Assembly (NCBI GenBank): GCA_014189435.1
Contig: CP050293.1
Coordinates: 4,965,001 to 5,029,000 of the forward strand
Reading direction: 5' to 3'
From: Mesorhizobium loti
Lineage (GTDB): Bacteria; Pseudomonadota; Alphaproteobacteria; Rhizobiales; Rhizobiaceae
Length of the DNA: 64,000 bases
The notes under the pieces were generated by a model. The model saw only the letters and a program-made list of their open reading frames with translations, did not search any database and had not been told where the DNA came from. Below are positions 51,425-60,401 of this stretch, in pieces (the stretch's first letter is position 1; every line of letters starts with the position of its first letter). A program made the translations under genes and the position numbers.

Positions 51425-52515
51425 GATTGTTGCTCCGTCGGGTTAACCTGGTCGGCCGGCGTCGGCTTTAGCCTGAACCCCTCGATCAGGCCGCCCAGAA
51501 GATCGCCTTTCCAGGCCAGGCTGGCGGCGACCAAGATGACGACCAGGCCAACAATGGCGTCGACGACGGTTCCCTCCACGCCGGCGGCCCGCTGCATCAC
51601 ACTGGCGCCGGATTTGAGCGCGCCAAGGAACAGGGCTGACAGCGGGGCAAAGGCCGGATTGGCGTTGGCGATGAAGGCGGCGACGACGCCATCGAAACCA
51701 TAGCCGGGACTGAAAAGATGGAAGAGGCGATATTTCAGGCCAAGCACTTCGATGCCGCCGGCGAGGCCAGCCAGCATTCCCCCCGAGGCCATCGAGGCGA
51801 CGATATGGGTTTTCACGTTCAGCCCGGCGTATCTGGCAGCTCTTGGGCTTTTGCCGACAATGTCGAGTGACAGGCCAGTCGCTGTGCGAGCGAAGATGAA
51901 GGCGATCACACCTGCCGCGACAAGACCGAAAATGATTCCGATATGAGCGTCGGTCTGCGGCATCAGCAGCGGCAACCGGTATTGCTCGGGGATCTCGTCC
52001 GAGTAGGGGTAAGGTGCCCCGCTGGCGATCATCGGGCCACTGACCGCGAAACTCACGACGTGGATGGCGATGTAGTTCATCAGCAGGGTCACGATGACCT
52101 CGTTGATGCCCCGCCATGCTTTCAACAAGCCTGCGATGCCCGCCCAAAGCGCCCCGCCCAGCATGGCGCACAGGAGCGCCGAGGGAATTGCAATCATGGA
52201 AGGAAGCGCAGGTAGATGCAGCGCCGCCAGCGTGCCGAACAGGCCGCCCATGTAGATCTGGCCCTCGCCGCCGATATTGTAGACGCCGGCCCGCAGCGGC
52301 ACCATGACCGCAAGCGAGGCAAGCAGGATGGGAGACGTTTTCACGATTGTGTTGGACAGGCCCCAATAGTCGAAAAGCGACTCGTGAACGAGAGCGGCAT
52401 AGGCTTTCACCGGATCGGCTCCCGTCACCAGGATCAGGATTGAGCCAAGCCCGAGCGCCACGGCGACGGCCATGACAACCCGCAAGCCGACAAGTGCGTC
52501 GCGCAGTCGCGTCAT
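51421..52515 (-). CDS. BMP-type ABC permease 1
   Basis: A 364-residue permease: GADPVKAYAALVHESLFDYWGLSNTIVKTSPILLASLAVMVPLRAGVYNIGGEGQIYMGGLFGTLAAL and GLLKAWRGINEVIVTLLMNYIAI match the YufP/NupP-type partner. About 8-9 membrane segments. Overlaps the ATPase gene by 4 bases. Confidence 0.93.
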   Translation of the reverse strand: MTRLRDALVGLRVVMAVAVALGLGSILILVTGADPVKAYAALVHESLFDYWGLSNTIVKTSPILLASLAVMVPLRAGVYNIGGEGQIYMGGLFGTLAALHLPALPSMIAIPSALLCAMLGGALWAGIAGLLKAWRGINEVIVTLLMNYIAIHVVSFAVSGPMIASGAPYPYSDEIPEQYRLPLLMPQTDAHIGIIFGLVAAGVIAFIFARTATGLSLDIVGKSPRAARYAGLNVKTHIVASMASGGMLAGLAGGIEVLGLKYRLFHLFSPGYGFDGVVAAFIANANPAFAPLSALFLGALKSGASVMQRAAGVEGTVVDAIVGLVVILVAASLAWKGDLLGGLIEGFRLKPTPADQVNPTEQQS

Positions 52516-54029
52516 TGTTGTTCTCCCACCGACAAGCCCGACATCAGCAGGCCGATATGCTCGGCCGTCGCCTGCCCTGGAAGGACCTCTCCCGTGAAGC
52601 GGCCGCGATGCATGACGGCGATGCGGTCGGCAACCTCGGCGATATGTTCAAGCTCCGTCGAAATGCAGAGAACCGCGACGCCGCGATCCCGAGCCTCAAG
52701 TATTTTCCGCTGGACGAATTCGATCGCGCCGACGTCAAGGCCCTTGGTCGCCTGCATGACGATCAGGATCTCGGGTCCCGCTTCAATTTCGCGCGCCAGG
52801 ATGATTTTCTGCTGGTTGCCGCCGGAAAGCTCCCGTGCCGGCTGAGCGGGCGAGCGGGACCGCACGTCGTAGCCTTTCATCATCCGCCGCGCCTGTTCAG
52901 CGATAAAACGTGCATTGATCAGGCCCAAGCGTGAAACAGGCCTGCGACGAAAGGATCGCAGCACGAAGTTGATGGCAATCGAATGGTCGAGCACAAGGCC
53001 GGCGCCGTGCCTGTCCTCGGGCACGAACCCAATCCGAGAGCCGCGCATCCGCGCTGAAACACCGAGCCCGGTAATCTCCGTGGCGCCAGCGCGAATGCTG
53101 CCGGACTCCGGCTTGCGCAGACCGCAGATAATTTCGGCCAGTTCGCTTTGTCCGTTGCCGTCGATACCGGCCACGCCCAGGATCTCGCCCTGGCGTATCG
53201 TCAGCGAAACCCGGTCAAGCGCCGTCAGTCCGCGTTCGCCGCGCGCGACAAGATCCACGCATTCCAGAACCGGACCTCCCGGCGCGGTCAGACGCGGAAC
53301 CCGCACCGGCTCGACATCCCTGCCGACCATCAGTCGGGAAAGCTGCCGCACATCCGTCTGCCCAATGTCGCGCTCGGCCACCAACTGGCCGTGGCGCATG
53401 ACGGAAACCGTGTCGGCGATCCGCATGACCTCATCGAGTTTATGCGTGACGAAAAGGATTGTCGTACCGTCGTCGCGCAATGCCTTCACGCGCTCAAGGA
53501 ACGAGTCGATCTCGTTCGGCGCCAGCACGCTTGTCGGTTCATCCAGCACCAGTATCTTGGCGCCCCTGTAGAGCATCTTCAGGATTTCCACCCGCTGGCG
53601 CATGCCGATCGGCAGTTTCCAGACCGGCTGGTCTGGCTCGACAGCGAGGCCATAACGCTCGCTCAGCGCCGCGATTTTCGCGGAGTGCCGGCGCAGGTTG
53701 AGCGGACTGTGCAAACCGCCGAGACCGAGCACGATGTTTTCGGTAACGGTCAGCGCCTCGGCAAGATGCATGTGCTGGTGGATCATGCCCACGCCATTGG
53801 CGATGGCATCGGCTGGCGACCTGAAAGAGACGGCCTTGCCATCGATCTGGATGCTTCCCTCGGTTGGCCGGTAGAGGCCGAAAAGCACGTTCATCAACGT
53901 GGTCTTGCCTGCTCCGTTCTCGCCGAGTACCGCACGAGCCGTCCCCCGCTCGACGGAAAGGCTGATATTGGTCAGTGCATTGAAGCCGCCAAACCGCTTG
54001 CTGATCCGATCAAGAACTAGGTACGACAA
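52512..54029 (-). CDS. BMP-type ABC transporter ATPase (two nucleotide-binding domains)
   Basis: A 505-residue fused ATPase. Domain 1 has Walker A GENGAGKTTLMNVLFG, signature-like PIGMRQRVEILKMLYRG and Walker B ILVLDEPTSVL. Domain 2 has the degenerate Walker A VAGIDGNGQSELAEII, signature LSGGNQQK and ILIVMQATKGLDVGAIEFV, where the Walker B acidic pair is altered. This asymmetry is normal for RbsA/NupO-type sugar and nucleoside importers. Lies 104 bases after the binding-protein gene. Confidence 0.93.
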   Translation of the reverse strand: MSYLVLDRISKRFGGFNALTNISLSVERGTARAVLGENGAGKTTLMNVLFGLYRPTEGSIQIDGKAVSFRSPADAIANGVGMIHQHMHLAEALTVTENIVLGLGGLHSPLNLRRHSAKIAALSERYGLAVEPDQPVWKLPIGMRQRVEILKMLYRGAKILVLDEPTSVLAPNEIDSFLERVKALRDDGTTILFVTHKLDEVMRIADTVSVMRHGQLVAERDIGQTDVRQLSRLMVGRDVEPVRVPRLTAPGGPVLECVDLVARGERGLTALDRVSLTIRQGEILGVAGIDGNGQSELAEIICGLRKPESGSIRAGATEITGLGVSARMRGSRIGFVPEDRHGAGLVLDHSIAINFVLRSFRRRPVSRLGLINARFIAEQARRMMKGYDVRSRSPAQPARELSGGNQQKIILAREIEAGPEILIVMQATKGLDVGAIEFVQRKILEARDRGVAVLCISTELEHIAEVADRIAVMHRGRFTGEVLPGQATAEHIGLLMSGLSVGEQQ

Positions 54030-54133
54030 TCACCTCTCCCACCTTGTTTCCCGGATTACCCACCGGTGCCGGCGCGACATTCGCGCAAAGCCAGGCACGG
54101 CCCGAAGGGCCGGCGTGGCCGCGATCGCGGCGC

Positions 54134-55108
54134 TTAGGCCGGTTCGATGACAAGTTGCCCGGACTTGATCCTCGACATCAGGGTTGCAACCTCGGCGGCG
54201 GTGTCGGCGGGAATCTCGGATGCGAACGTTCCCAGCCGCACTACATCGGGACTGTTGAAATCGTACCTGTAATTCTTGCCCGTCAGCCCTTCATCCCTGG
54301 CTGTTGTCAGCAACGCCACGATCAGCGACTTCACATCAAGGATTGACGACTGCAGCATGATATCGGGCCATTTCGTGATGGCGTCGTAGTAGAGGCCGAA
54401 CGCCTTCACGCCCTTCTCGCGGACGGCCTGCAGGGCGCCCTGCGTGGCGCTGTCCATTGTCGGCCATATGATATCCGCGCCCTGCGCGATCTGGTTCAGT
54501 GCCGCCTCCTTGCCTTTGGCGACATCGTCCCAGTCGCCGGTCCAGGTGGCGAACACCGCGCCATCAGGCCGCGCGGTCTTGAATCCTGCCTCGAAGCCAG
54601 CCAGCGTGTCGTTGGTGAACTTGAACTTCTGCGCCTGGATCAGGCCGACCTTGCCGGACTTCGACAGGCGCCCGGCAAGAAAGCCCAGCACATAGGCTGG
54701 TTGGCTGAAATAGAAATCGGCCGTGCTGACGTTATCGGCGGCATGAAGCCCATTGGTGACAATGAAGCGGGTATCGGTGAACCGGGCGGCCACGCGGTCG
54801 ATCGCATCCTGGAACTCTCCGCCGTGCCCGATCACGTGGGTGAAGCCGCGCCGCGCGTAGTCCGAGAGAACCTCGACGTGGTCCGGTTGCGTTACCTTCT
54901 CGCTGTAAGCCGTCTCGATACCGAGTTTTTCGGTGGCGAACCCCATCGCCTCGTAACCCGACTGGCTCCAGCCGTGGTCGGTAATGGCACCCGGCATGAC
55001 AATCGCCGCCTTCAAGGTGCCGCTGGCCGCGAAGCCGGTGCGTGCCAGCAACAGCGCCGGCGCCGCCAGGGCCACGGTGGCAAGCAATCCGCGTCTCGTG
55101 ATTTTCAT
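54134..55108 (-). CDS. BMP-family substrate-binding protein
   Basis: A 324-residue protein with a Tat-like signal peptide (MKITRRGLLATVALAAPALLLARTGFAA), then LKAAIVMPGAITDHGWSQSGYEAMGFATEKLG and HVIGHGGEFQDAIDRVAARF, TADFYFSQPAYVLGFLAGRLSKSGKVGLI, typical of basic membrane protein/PnrA-type periplasmic receptors that bind nucleosides or purine-like ligands. ATG 55108 has GGAGA 6 bases upstream. The open frame continues far upstream antisense to the amidase gene and is not coding there. First gene of the transporter operon, divergent from the amidase. Confidence 0.92.
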   Translation of the reverse strand: MKITRRGLLATVALAAPALLLARTGFAASGTLKAAIVMPGAITDHGWSQSGYEAMGFATEKLGIETAYSEKVTQPDHVEVLSDYARRGFTHVIGHGGEFQDAIDRVAARFTDTRFIVTNGLHAADNVSTADFYFSQPAYVLGFLAGRLSKSGKVGLIQAQKFKFTNDTLAGFEAGFKTARPDGAVFATWTGDWDDVAKGKEAALNQIAQGADIIWPTMDSATQGALQAVREKGVKAFGLYYDAITKWPDIMLQSSILDVKSLIVALLTTARDEGLTGKNYRYDFNSPDVVRLGTFASEIPADTAAEVATLMSRIKSGQLVIEPA

Positions 55109-55183
55109 CAGGTTCTCCCTCCCAGGCGGTCCGGCGATTGACGCTTCCGCACGCCGGCTACTAATCGTGCGGCGTGCCAGTCG

Positions 55184-55251
55184 CTCAAGTGAGCAGTTCT
55201 CAAGAGGGGTTGAACGGAGGGGGCGGGAGATTGCGCTCAAGCCCCCTTGAG
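55184..55251. promoter_or_regulatory. CTCAAG repeats in the divergent transporter/amidase promoter region
   Basis: CTCAAG occurs at 55184-55189, 55199-55204 and 55236-55241, and its complement CTTGAG at 55246-55251. The last two form a perfect inverted repeat with a 4-bp spacer. The first is also part of GCTCA-AG-TGAGC. Three close sites between divergent genes look like binding sites for a regulator, perhaps the nearby LysR or GntR protein. Confidence 0.45.
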
Positions 55252-55310
55252 GTCTTGTCACTGGCATCGGCTGCAAGCCCCGCCACAAGTCACGATGCGG
55301 AGGTGACGAC

Positions 55311-56651
55311 ATGGATACTGGGACGTTGGCCGGACAGGCACGGCTGCTGATCGAACATATCGAGACACCGGACAGGCTCGTGGGCGCGGCACTGGACAAG
55401 GCCAAGGCGTCGACCGGCGTATTCATAAGCTTGATGGAGGAAGCCGCACTGGCCGAAGCCGCGGCCGCTACGCGCCGAAGGTCGGCAGGCGTGGCGCTCA
55501 GCGATTTCGACGGCATCCCCTTCGCCGTCAAGGATCTGTTCGACGTCGCGGGCTCGGTTACCTCCGCCGGCTCACGGACAAGACTGGCTGTGCCCACCGC
55601 GCCGCGCGACAGCGCCATCGTCGCCAACCTGCGCAAGCTCGGCATGATCCCCATCGGCAAGACCAATCTCAGCGAGTTCGCGTTTTCCGGCCTCGGCCTC
55701 AATCCTCACTTTGGCACCCCCACCGCGTCGGGGCGGGAAGACCGCGTCCCCGGCGGCTCCTCTTCGGGATCAGCCATCGCGGTCCAGCGTGGAATCGTGC
55801 CCGTCGCGCTCGGGACGGACACGGCCGGCTCGGTCCGGGTGCCGGCCGCTTTCAACGGCATCGCCGGCTTTCGCCCCTCGCGGGGACGATATGACATGCG
55901 TGGGGTTTATCCGCTGGCGGCGAGTTTTGACACCGCCGGCTTGTTGGCGAAAAACGCCGAGGACTGCGTTGTGATGGACGCCCTGATGCGCGGCGTGGCA
56001 CCTGCCAACACCGCCGCGCCGCGCCGCTTCATCATTGAGCGGAGCATGCTCGATGATCCCGAGCTCGAGCCTGCGGTTGGCCAAAATCTGCTGGCGTTCG
56101 CCGGCCTGCTGCGATCCGGCGGCGGGCTTGTCGAACCGCGCGTGATGCCGTCGATCGGCCGCGCCAGGGCCGCCATCGGCAAATTTGGATGGCCCGGCGG
56201 CGTCGAGGCGGCGACGCTTCATCGGGGTCTGCTGGCATCGAATGAACGTGCGCTTATCGACCCGCGTGTCGTAGCCCGCCTCGATATCGCGGCTGCGACC
56301 CCGGTGGAGAACATGATTGCCTTGCGGCGAATCCGGACCGGATTGATCCGCGCACTGCGCCACGAACTTGACGGCGCCATCCTGATCCTGCCGACCGTCC
56401 CACATGTTGCCCCGCTACTGGCTCCGCTGGCCAGCAATGACGAACTCTTCGCCAGACTCAATCTGCGTACGTTGTCGATGACGATGATTGGCAGTTTTCT
56501 CGACATGCCAGGACTGGCCGTGGCCTCTGGAACCGACCCGCAAGGGCTGCCGACATCGGTGCTGCTGACCGGGGCAACCGGCTTTGACGATGCGGTCCTG
56601 GCGGCCGGGCGGCTGGTGTTACGTGTCCATGGCGCCGACAGTTTTTCGTAA
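55311..56651 (+). CDS. Amidase signature-family amidase
   Basis: A 446-residue amidase. The catalytic Lys is in IPFAVKDLFDVAG (about residue 72), the Gly/Ser-rich signature is GGSSSGSAIAVQRGIVPVALGTDTAGSVRVPAAFNGIAGFRPSRG with the cis-Ser and nucleophile Ser (about residues 147 and 172). It hydrolyses a small amide; substrate unknown. GGAGG lies 7 bases before ATG 55311. No glutamyl-tRNA partner genes nearby, so not GatA. First of three plus-strand genes with the DUF1989 and deacetylase genes. Confidence 0.92.
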   Translation: MDTGTLAGQARLLIEHIETPDRLVGAALDKAKASTGVFISLMEEAALAEAAAATRRRSAGVALSDFDGIPFAVKDLFDVAGSVTSAGSRTRLAVPTAPRDSAIVANLRKLGMIPIGKTNLSEFAFSGLGLNPHFGTPTASGREDRVPGGSSSGSAIAVQRGIVPVALGTDTAGSVRVPAAFNGIAGFRPSRGRYDMRGVYPLAASFDTAGLLAKNAEDCVVMDALMRGVAPANTAAPRRFIIERSMLDDPELEPAVGQNLLAFAGLLRSGGGLVEPRVMPSIGRARAAIGKFGWPGGVEAATLHRGLLASNERALIDPRVVARLDIAAATPVENMIALRRIRTGLIRALRHELDGAILILPTVPHVAPLLAPLASNDELFARLNLRTLSMTMIGSFLDMPGLAVASGTDPQGLPTSVLLTGATGFDDAVLAAGRLVLRVHGADSFS

Positions 56652-56726
56652 CAGCGGTTGAGAATATCCCATTCGTGCGAGGGTCTCCGCAATGGCAAGG
56701 ATGATTGCCATCGAAGGAGAACAATC

Positions 56727-57425
56727 ATGGCGACATCCCGGGCAATGAGCGAACCCAGCATCCCTGACGGCCGAAATGGCAGTTCATCCGCCAGGGTATC
56801 CGAAAACGGCATCCCGATCCTCGGACACCTTTATGAAATTCCCGCCCGGGAGGGCCGCGCCGTCGTGGTCGGTGCTGGCCAGTCGCTCACCATCATCAAC
56901 ACCCATGGCTCGCAGGTGTGCGATTTCTGGGCCTTCAACGCGGCTGACCTCAACGAATTCTCGTCGATGCCGCACCAGCATGCGGTCGCGAGCGGAATCG
57001 GGTTGCGCGAGAAAAGCGCACTGGTGAGCAATGCCCGCCGGCCATTGATGACCGTGATCGAGGACACCTCGCCAGGCGTCCACGACACGGTCGTCGCCGC
57101 TTGCGACGTCCATCGCTATCGCCAATTGGGCGCGCAAGGCTACCACGACAACTGCACGGACAATTTCAAGCAGGCACTGCAGGCTGTTGGCCGCCAGCCG
57201 GCCACGGTGCCGGCGCCCCTCAACATCTGGATGAACACGCCCGTCGCGCCCGATGGCTCGATCTCCTGGCTGGCGCCGGTCACATCCAGCGGCGACCGGT
57301 TCGTGCTCCGCGCAGAGATCGACGTCGTCGCGGTCATGTCGGCGTGCCCGCAGGACATGGTCCCGATCAACGGCGCCGACCAGATGCCGCAAAGCCTAGC
57401 GTTCATTGTCGGCGAAGGGGAATGA
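56727..57425 (+). CDS. DUF1989 (urea carboxylase-associated family) protein, copy 2
   Basis: A 232-residue paralogue of the protein at 41373-41978: LYEIPAREGRAVVVGAGQSLTIINTHGSQVCDFWAFNAADLNEFSSMPHQHAVAS, RPLMTVIEDTSPGVHDTVVAACDVHRYRQLGAQGYHDNCTDNFKQAL, NIWMNTPVAPDG and MSACPQDMVPING. ATG 56727 has AAGGAG 8 bases upstream. It lies 76 bases after the amidase and 5 before the deacetylase, so the three probably act in one pathway releasing nitrogen from a small amide. Confidence 0.9.
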   Translation: MATSRAMSEPSIPDGRNGSSSARVSENGIPILGHLYEIPAREGRAVVVGAGQSLTIINTHGSQVCDFWAFNAADLNEFSSMPHQHAVASGIGLREKSALVSNARRPLMTVIEDTSPGVHDTVVAACDVHRYRQLGAQGYHDNCTDNFKQALQAVGRQPATVPAPLNIWMNTPVAPDGSISWLAPVTSSGDRFVLRAEIDVVAVMSACPQDMVPINGADQMPQSLAFIVGEGE

Positions 57426-57429
57426 TCGG

Positions 57430-58347
57430 ATGATCCTCAACCCTATCGCCTGGCCAAACGGGGCCCGATGCGCATGTTCGATATCGTTCGACATGGACGC
57501 CGACAGCCTGATCCACATCGCCAAGCCGCGCGACGGTTTCAACCGGCTCTATCCCATCACCATGGGCCGCTACGGCCCGACGGTGGCGGTGCCGCGCATC
57601 CTGGAAACCTATCGGCGCCTCGGGCTGAAACAGTCGTTCTTCATACCCGCCTGGACGATGCAACAGTACCCGGACGCGGTGGAAGCAATCCTGCGCGACG
57701 GTCACGAGATCGGCCATCACGGGTTCCTGCATGAAGACCCAACAACCATCGCGCAACCCGAACAGCGCCACTGGTTCGAACAGGCGCTGCAGGTGCATCA
57801 GCGCATGACAGGCAGGAAACCCACGGGCTATCGGGCACCTGTCTACAATGTGACCCAGGGAACCGTGGACCTGCTTGTCGAACATGGTTTCAGCTACGAT
57901 TCCTCACTGATGGCCGACGACATTCCCTACCTGATGAAAACCCCGGCCGGAGAACTGTTTGAAGTACCGCCGCACTGGGGCAACGATGACTGGCCGGCCT
58001 TCGCGCATTTCCAGGAGATCGGCTATATGATGCCCGTGCGCTCCCCTTCGATTGGCCTATCGGCCTTCTTCGAGGAGTTCGAGGCGCACTATGAGGCCGG
58101 GGGCTTGTGGATGCCGGTCTGGCATCCTTTCCTGACAGGCCGGCTTGCGCGATGGCGGCTGGTGGAAAAATTTCTCGAAAGGATTCTTGCCAGCCACAAT
58201 GTCTGGTTCGCACCGCTCGCCGAAATCGTCGCGCATGTAGATGCCTTCCGGCGTGGTGGTGGCCATGTGCGCGTGGAGAACCTGCCTTACTATGACGGGC
58301 CGGTCGCGTTGATGACCGATCGCGGTCAGGCGGCAAGTCCCCTGTAG
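57430..58347 (+). CDS. NodB-fold polysaccharide deacetylase-family protein (PuuE-like)
   Basis: A 305-residue protein: ACSISFDMDADS with the metal-binding Asp, IPAWTMQQYPDAVEAILRDGHEIGHHGFLHEDPT with the His-x3-His pair, and GYRAPVYNVTQGTVDLLVEHGFSYDSSLMADDIPY. The wide substrate pocket style and the amidase/DUF1989 neighbours point to a small-molecule amidohydrolase (allantoinase-PuuE-like) rather than a cell-wall enzyme; no signal peptide is present. GGGGA lies 8 bases before ATG 57430. The 3' end overlaps the convergent LysR gene by 22 bases. Confidence 0.85.
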   Translation: MILNPIAWPNGARCACSISFDMDADSLIHIAKPRDGFNRLYPITMGRYGPTVAVPRILETYRRLGLKQSFFIPAWTMQQYPDAVEAILRDGHEIGHHGFLHEDPTTIAQPEQRHWFEQALQVHQRMTGRKPTGYRAPVYNVTQGTVDLLVEHGFSYDSSLMADDIPYLMKTPAGELFEVPPHWGNDDWPAFAHFQEIGYMMPVRSPSIGLSAFFEEFEAHYEAGGLWMPVWHPFLTGRLARWRLVEKFLERILASHNVWFAPLAEIVAHVDAFRRGGGHVRVENLPYYDGPVALMTDRGQAASPL

Positions 58348-59246
58348 GTGTTGCCGAAGTCGGATGCTTCGCTACGCAGCCAATCGGTGAACCGTCCAAT
58401 GGTGCGCTTGGTCCTGCGTGTCGGAACGAAGGCGACGCGGTAACTGAAACCGTTCAGGTCGGGACCATCGATCCGCGCGAGCCGACCGCTTTCGATGCCT
58501 TCCGCGACCATCACGCTGGAGCACAGAAGTGGCCCGAAGCCGCGTTCCATGGCGTGCAGCGCCAGACTTTCGTCGTTGATCCAGGACAGCCGGTAGTCCT
58601 CCGCGCCAGCCTTGCCGGCGGCGCTCAGCCACTTCACCCAATTGGGACAGTCAATCGACCTGTTGTGCCATTGATAGGCGAGCAAGGGGCGCGACATGTA
58701 ATCCTCGATCCTGGTCGAGGCACAACCATCGGCCGGGATGGCGACCGCAGGGTGATAGACGTCGGTCAGAAGTGGCAGCGAGGAAAGCTCGTCGCCTGCC
58801 GGCATGCCGTATCGGATCGCGACGTCGGTATTGGCTGTGCGCAGGTCGATCAGCGCATCCGATCCCTCGACATTCACGCTCAGCCCCGGAAACGATCTTG
58901 TGAAGCGGGAGAGCCTTGGCATCAGCCAGCGCTCGGCGAAGGCGCGCGTCGTGGTCACGGTCAGCGTGTCGCCCTGGCTCCTATCTTCCAGTTCCTCGAA
59001 GGCTTCAGCGAACCGGTCGAAACCCTCGCGCAAGATCGGATAAAGCCTCTCGCCAAGCAGGGTCAGGGTGACGGCCCTCGGGGTGCGCTCAAACAGCTTC
59101 TGCCCGATCTGCTCCTCGAGGTGGCGGATCTGGTGCGAGATCGCGGTCACCGTCACGCAAAGTTCCGACGCCGCAGCCGTGAAGCTGCGGTTACGGGCGG
59201 CGGCTTCGAATGCGCGGATGGCGTTCAAAGGCGGAATCTTGCGCAT
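58326..59246 (-). CDS. LysR-family transcriptional regulator (GcvA-like)
   Basis: A 306-residue regulator: helix-turn-helix MRKIPPLNAIRAFEAAARNRSFTAAASELCVTVTAISHQIRHLEEQIGQKLFER (1-55), then a periplasmic-binding-type effector domain (TLTVTTTRAFAERWLMPRLSRFTRSFPGLSVNV; NTDVAIRYGMPAG). The sequence style is that of the GcvA/AmpR subgroup. ATG 59246 has AGGAG 7 bases upstream, so the frame extending to 59411 is rejected. Candidate regulator of the amidase unit. Confidence 0.92.
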   Translation of the reverse strand: MRKIPPLNAIRAFEAAARNRSFTAAASELCVTVTAISHQIRHLEEQIGQKLFERTPRAVTLTLLGERLYPILREGFDRFAEAFEELEDRSQGDTLTVTTTRAFAERWLMPRLSRFTRSFPGLSVNVEGSDALIDLRTANTDVAIRYGMPAGDELSSLPLLTDVYHPAVAIPADGCASTRIEDYMSRPLLAYQWHNRSIDCPNWVKWLSAAGKAGAEDYRLSWINDESLALHAMERGFGPLLCSSVMVAEGIESGRLARIDGPDLNGFSYRVAFVPTRRTKRTIGRFTDWLRSEASDFGNTYRGLAA

Positions 59247-59259
59247 GACTATCTCCTGT

Positions 59260-60273
59260 TCAGACAATTCGTTGCAGGTATGGCGCCACCTCGGGCTCCG
59301 GCAGGACCGAAAGAACTTTGAGCCGGTCCAGCGTACGGCGGCCTTCGTTGTGAAGATGCGCCGCATGGGAAGCCGCCGCGTCTTCGAACGCCCCCGCCAG
59401 CAGCCTATCAATGATTTCCAGGTGCTCGGCGAAGGTCGATTCGTCGCGATAGATTCCTATGAATTGCGCGAACAGCGCGTCCACGATCATCGGCAGACGG
59501 CACCCATGCAGTATCTGGCTCATGCGCTTGTTGTCGAAGTGCCGCAGACATGAGACGTGGAGATCCCGCTCGATGCCTTCGATGACATCCCTGGGTATCT
59601 TTCCCTCCATCACCATTGCGCCCGAAACGGCTTTGCGCATCGCCGCCAGTTCTTCATGCCGCAGGTGTGGCGCTGACTGTTTGAGCACGTGTGGCTCAAG
59701 CAGCATGCGCACTTCGCGATCATGTGCGATTGCCTGTGCCGTGACCGGCCCCACCAGCCATGATGAGTGCAGGTTTTTTTCGACCAAACCGGATTCGCGC
59801 AGGCGCCACAGCACTTCGCGGGCAACCGGGCGGCTGACGCTGAAACTGTCGGCTAGCCCCTGCTCGTCAACCCGGTAATGGCCGAAGGCGATGGCGACCA
59901 TTATGGCGGCCTCGACGCTGGCGATCATCTGGTCCGCCGCCGGCTTGCCGTCCGGCCTGATCGCTTCATCGAGCATGAAATCCTGCCCGGACAGCCGTCG
60001 TTTTGTCAGCGGCGAGCCGTCAGGCCGGCCTGCGACGGCAAATCCGCGCCCGTCGAAACGCTCGATGAGGCCGTCATCGGCAAGTGTCCCCATTGCCTTG
60101 CGCACAGTGGCCCGGCTCGTCTCGAAGACGGATGAAATCGGACCTTCCAGCAAGATGAGCCCGGGTTCGAGCGCGCCGGTTCTGATCGCGGACGCAATTT
60201 GGAGGGCGCAACGCCGGTACAGCGCGACGCCCGCGTTTTTCTGCTCTGGACTTTCTAAACCCGAGGTCTGCAT
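59260..60273 (-). CDS. GntR-family regulator with two winged-helix domains
   Basis: A 337-residue protein. A first GntR-type winged helix (VALYRRCALQIASAIRTGALEPGLILLEGPISSVFETSRATVRKAMGTLADDGLIERFDGRGFAV, about 16-80) is followed by a second one (IMVAIAFGHYRVDEQGLADSFSVSRPVAREVLWRLRESGLVEKN, about 123-170) and a FadR-type FCD ligand domain with metal-ligand-like His residues. Two DNA-binding heads in one chain are unusual for this family. It is divergent from the solute-binding protein at 60402, and TTGT-AA-ACAA lies between them. The LysR gene follows 14 bases downstream. Confidence 0.88.
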   Translation of the reverse strand: MQTSGLESPEQKNAGVALYRRCALQIASAIRTGALEPGLILLEGPISSVFETSRATVRKAMGTLADDGLIERFDGRGFAVAGRPDGSPLTKRRLSGQDFMLDEAIRPDGKPAADQMIASVEAAIMVAIAFGHYRVDEQGLADSFSVSRPVAREVLWRLRESGLVEKNLHSSWLVGPVTAQAIAHDREVRMLLEPHVLKQSAPHLRHEELAAMRKAVSGAMVMEGKIPRDVIEGIERDLHVSCLRHFDNKRMSQILHGCRLPMIVDALFAQFIGIYRDESTFAEHLEIIDRLLAGAFEDAAASHAAHLHNEGRRTLDRLKVLSVLPEPEVAPYLQRIV

Positions 60274-60345
60274 CGAACCTGTCGCAACGGGAGCGATCAG
60301 CCTGCTCCGTTTCCGCTGGAGCTAAGTTCCCATAAAAAATGATAC

Positions 60346-60355
60346 TTGTAAACAA
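60346..60355. promoter_or_regulatory. GntR-type operator candidate TTGT-AA-ACAA
   Basis: A 10-bp inverted repeat in the AT-rich 128-bp gap between the divergent GntR gene (60273) and the solute-binding protein gene (60402). The TTGT-N2-ACAA form resembles sites of FadR-type GntR regulators. Confidence 0.5.
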
Positions 60356-60401
60356 TAGTCGTATTTTGCAGTATGGGGAACGCTCCCGAGGATACCCGAT
60401 C

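Noticed and set aside
55109..55702. Upstream extension of the BMP binding protein to 522 residues
   Set aside because: The added part is antisense to the amidase gene, and the Tat-like signal peptide plus ribosome site fix the start at 55108.
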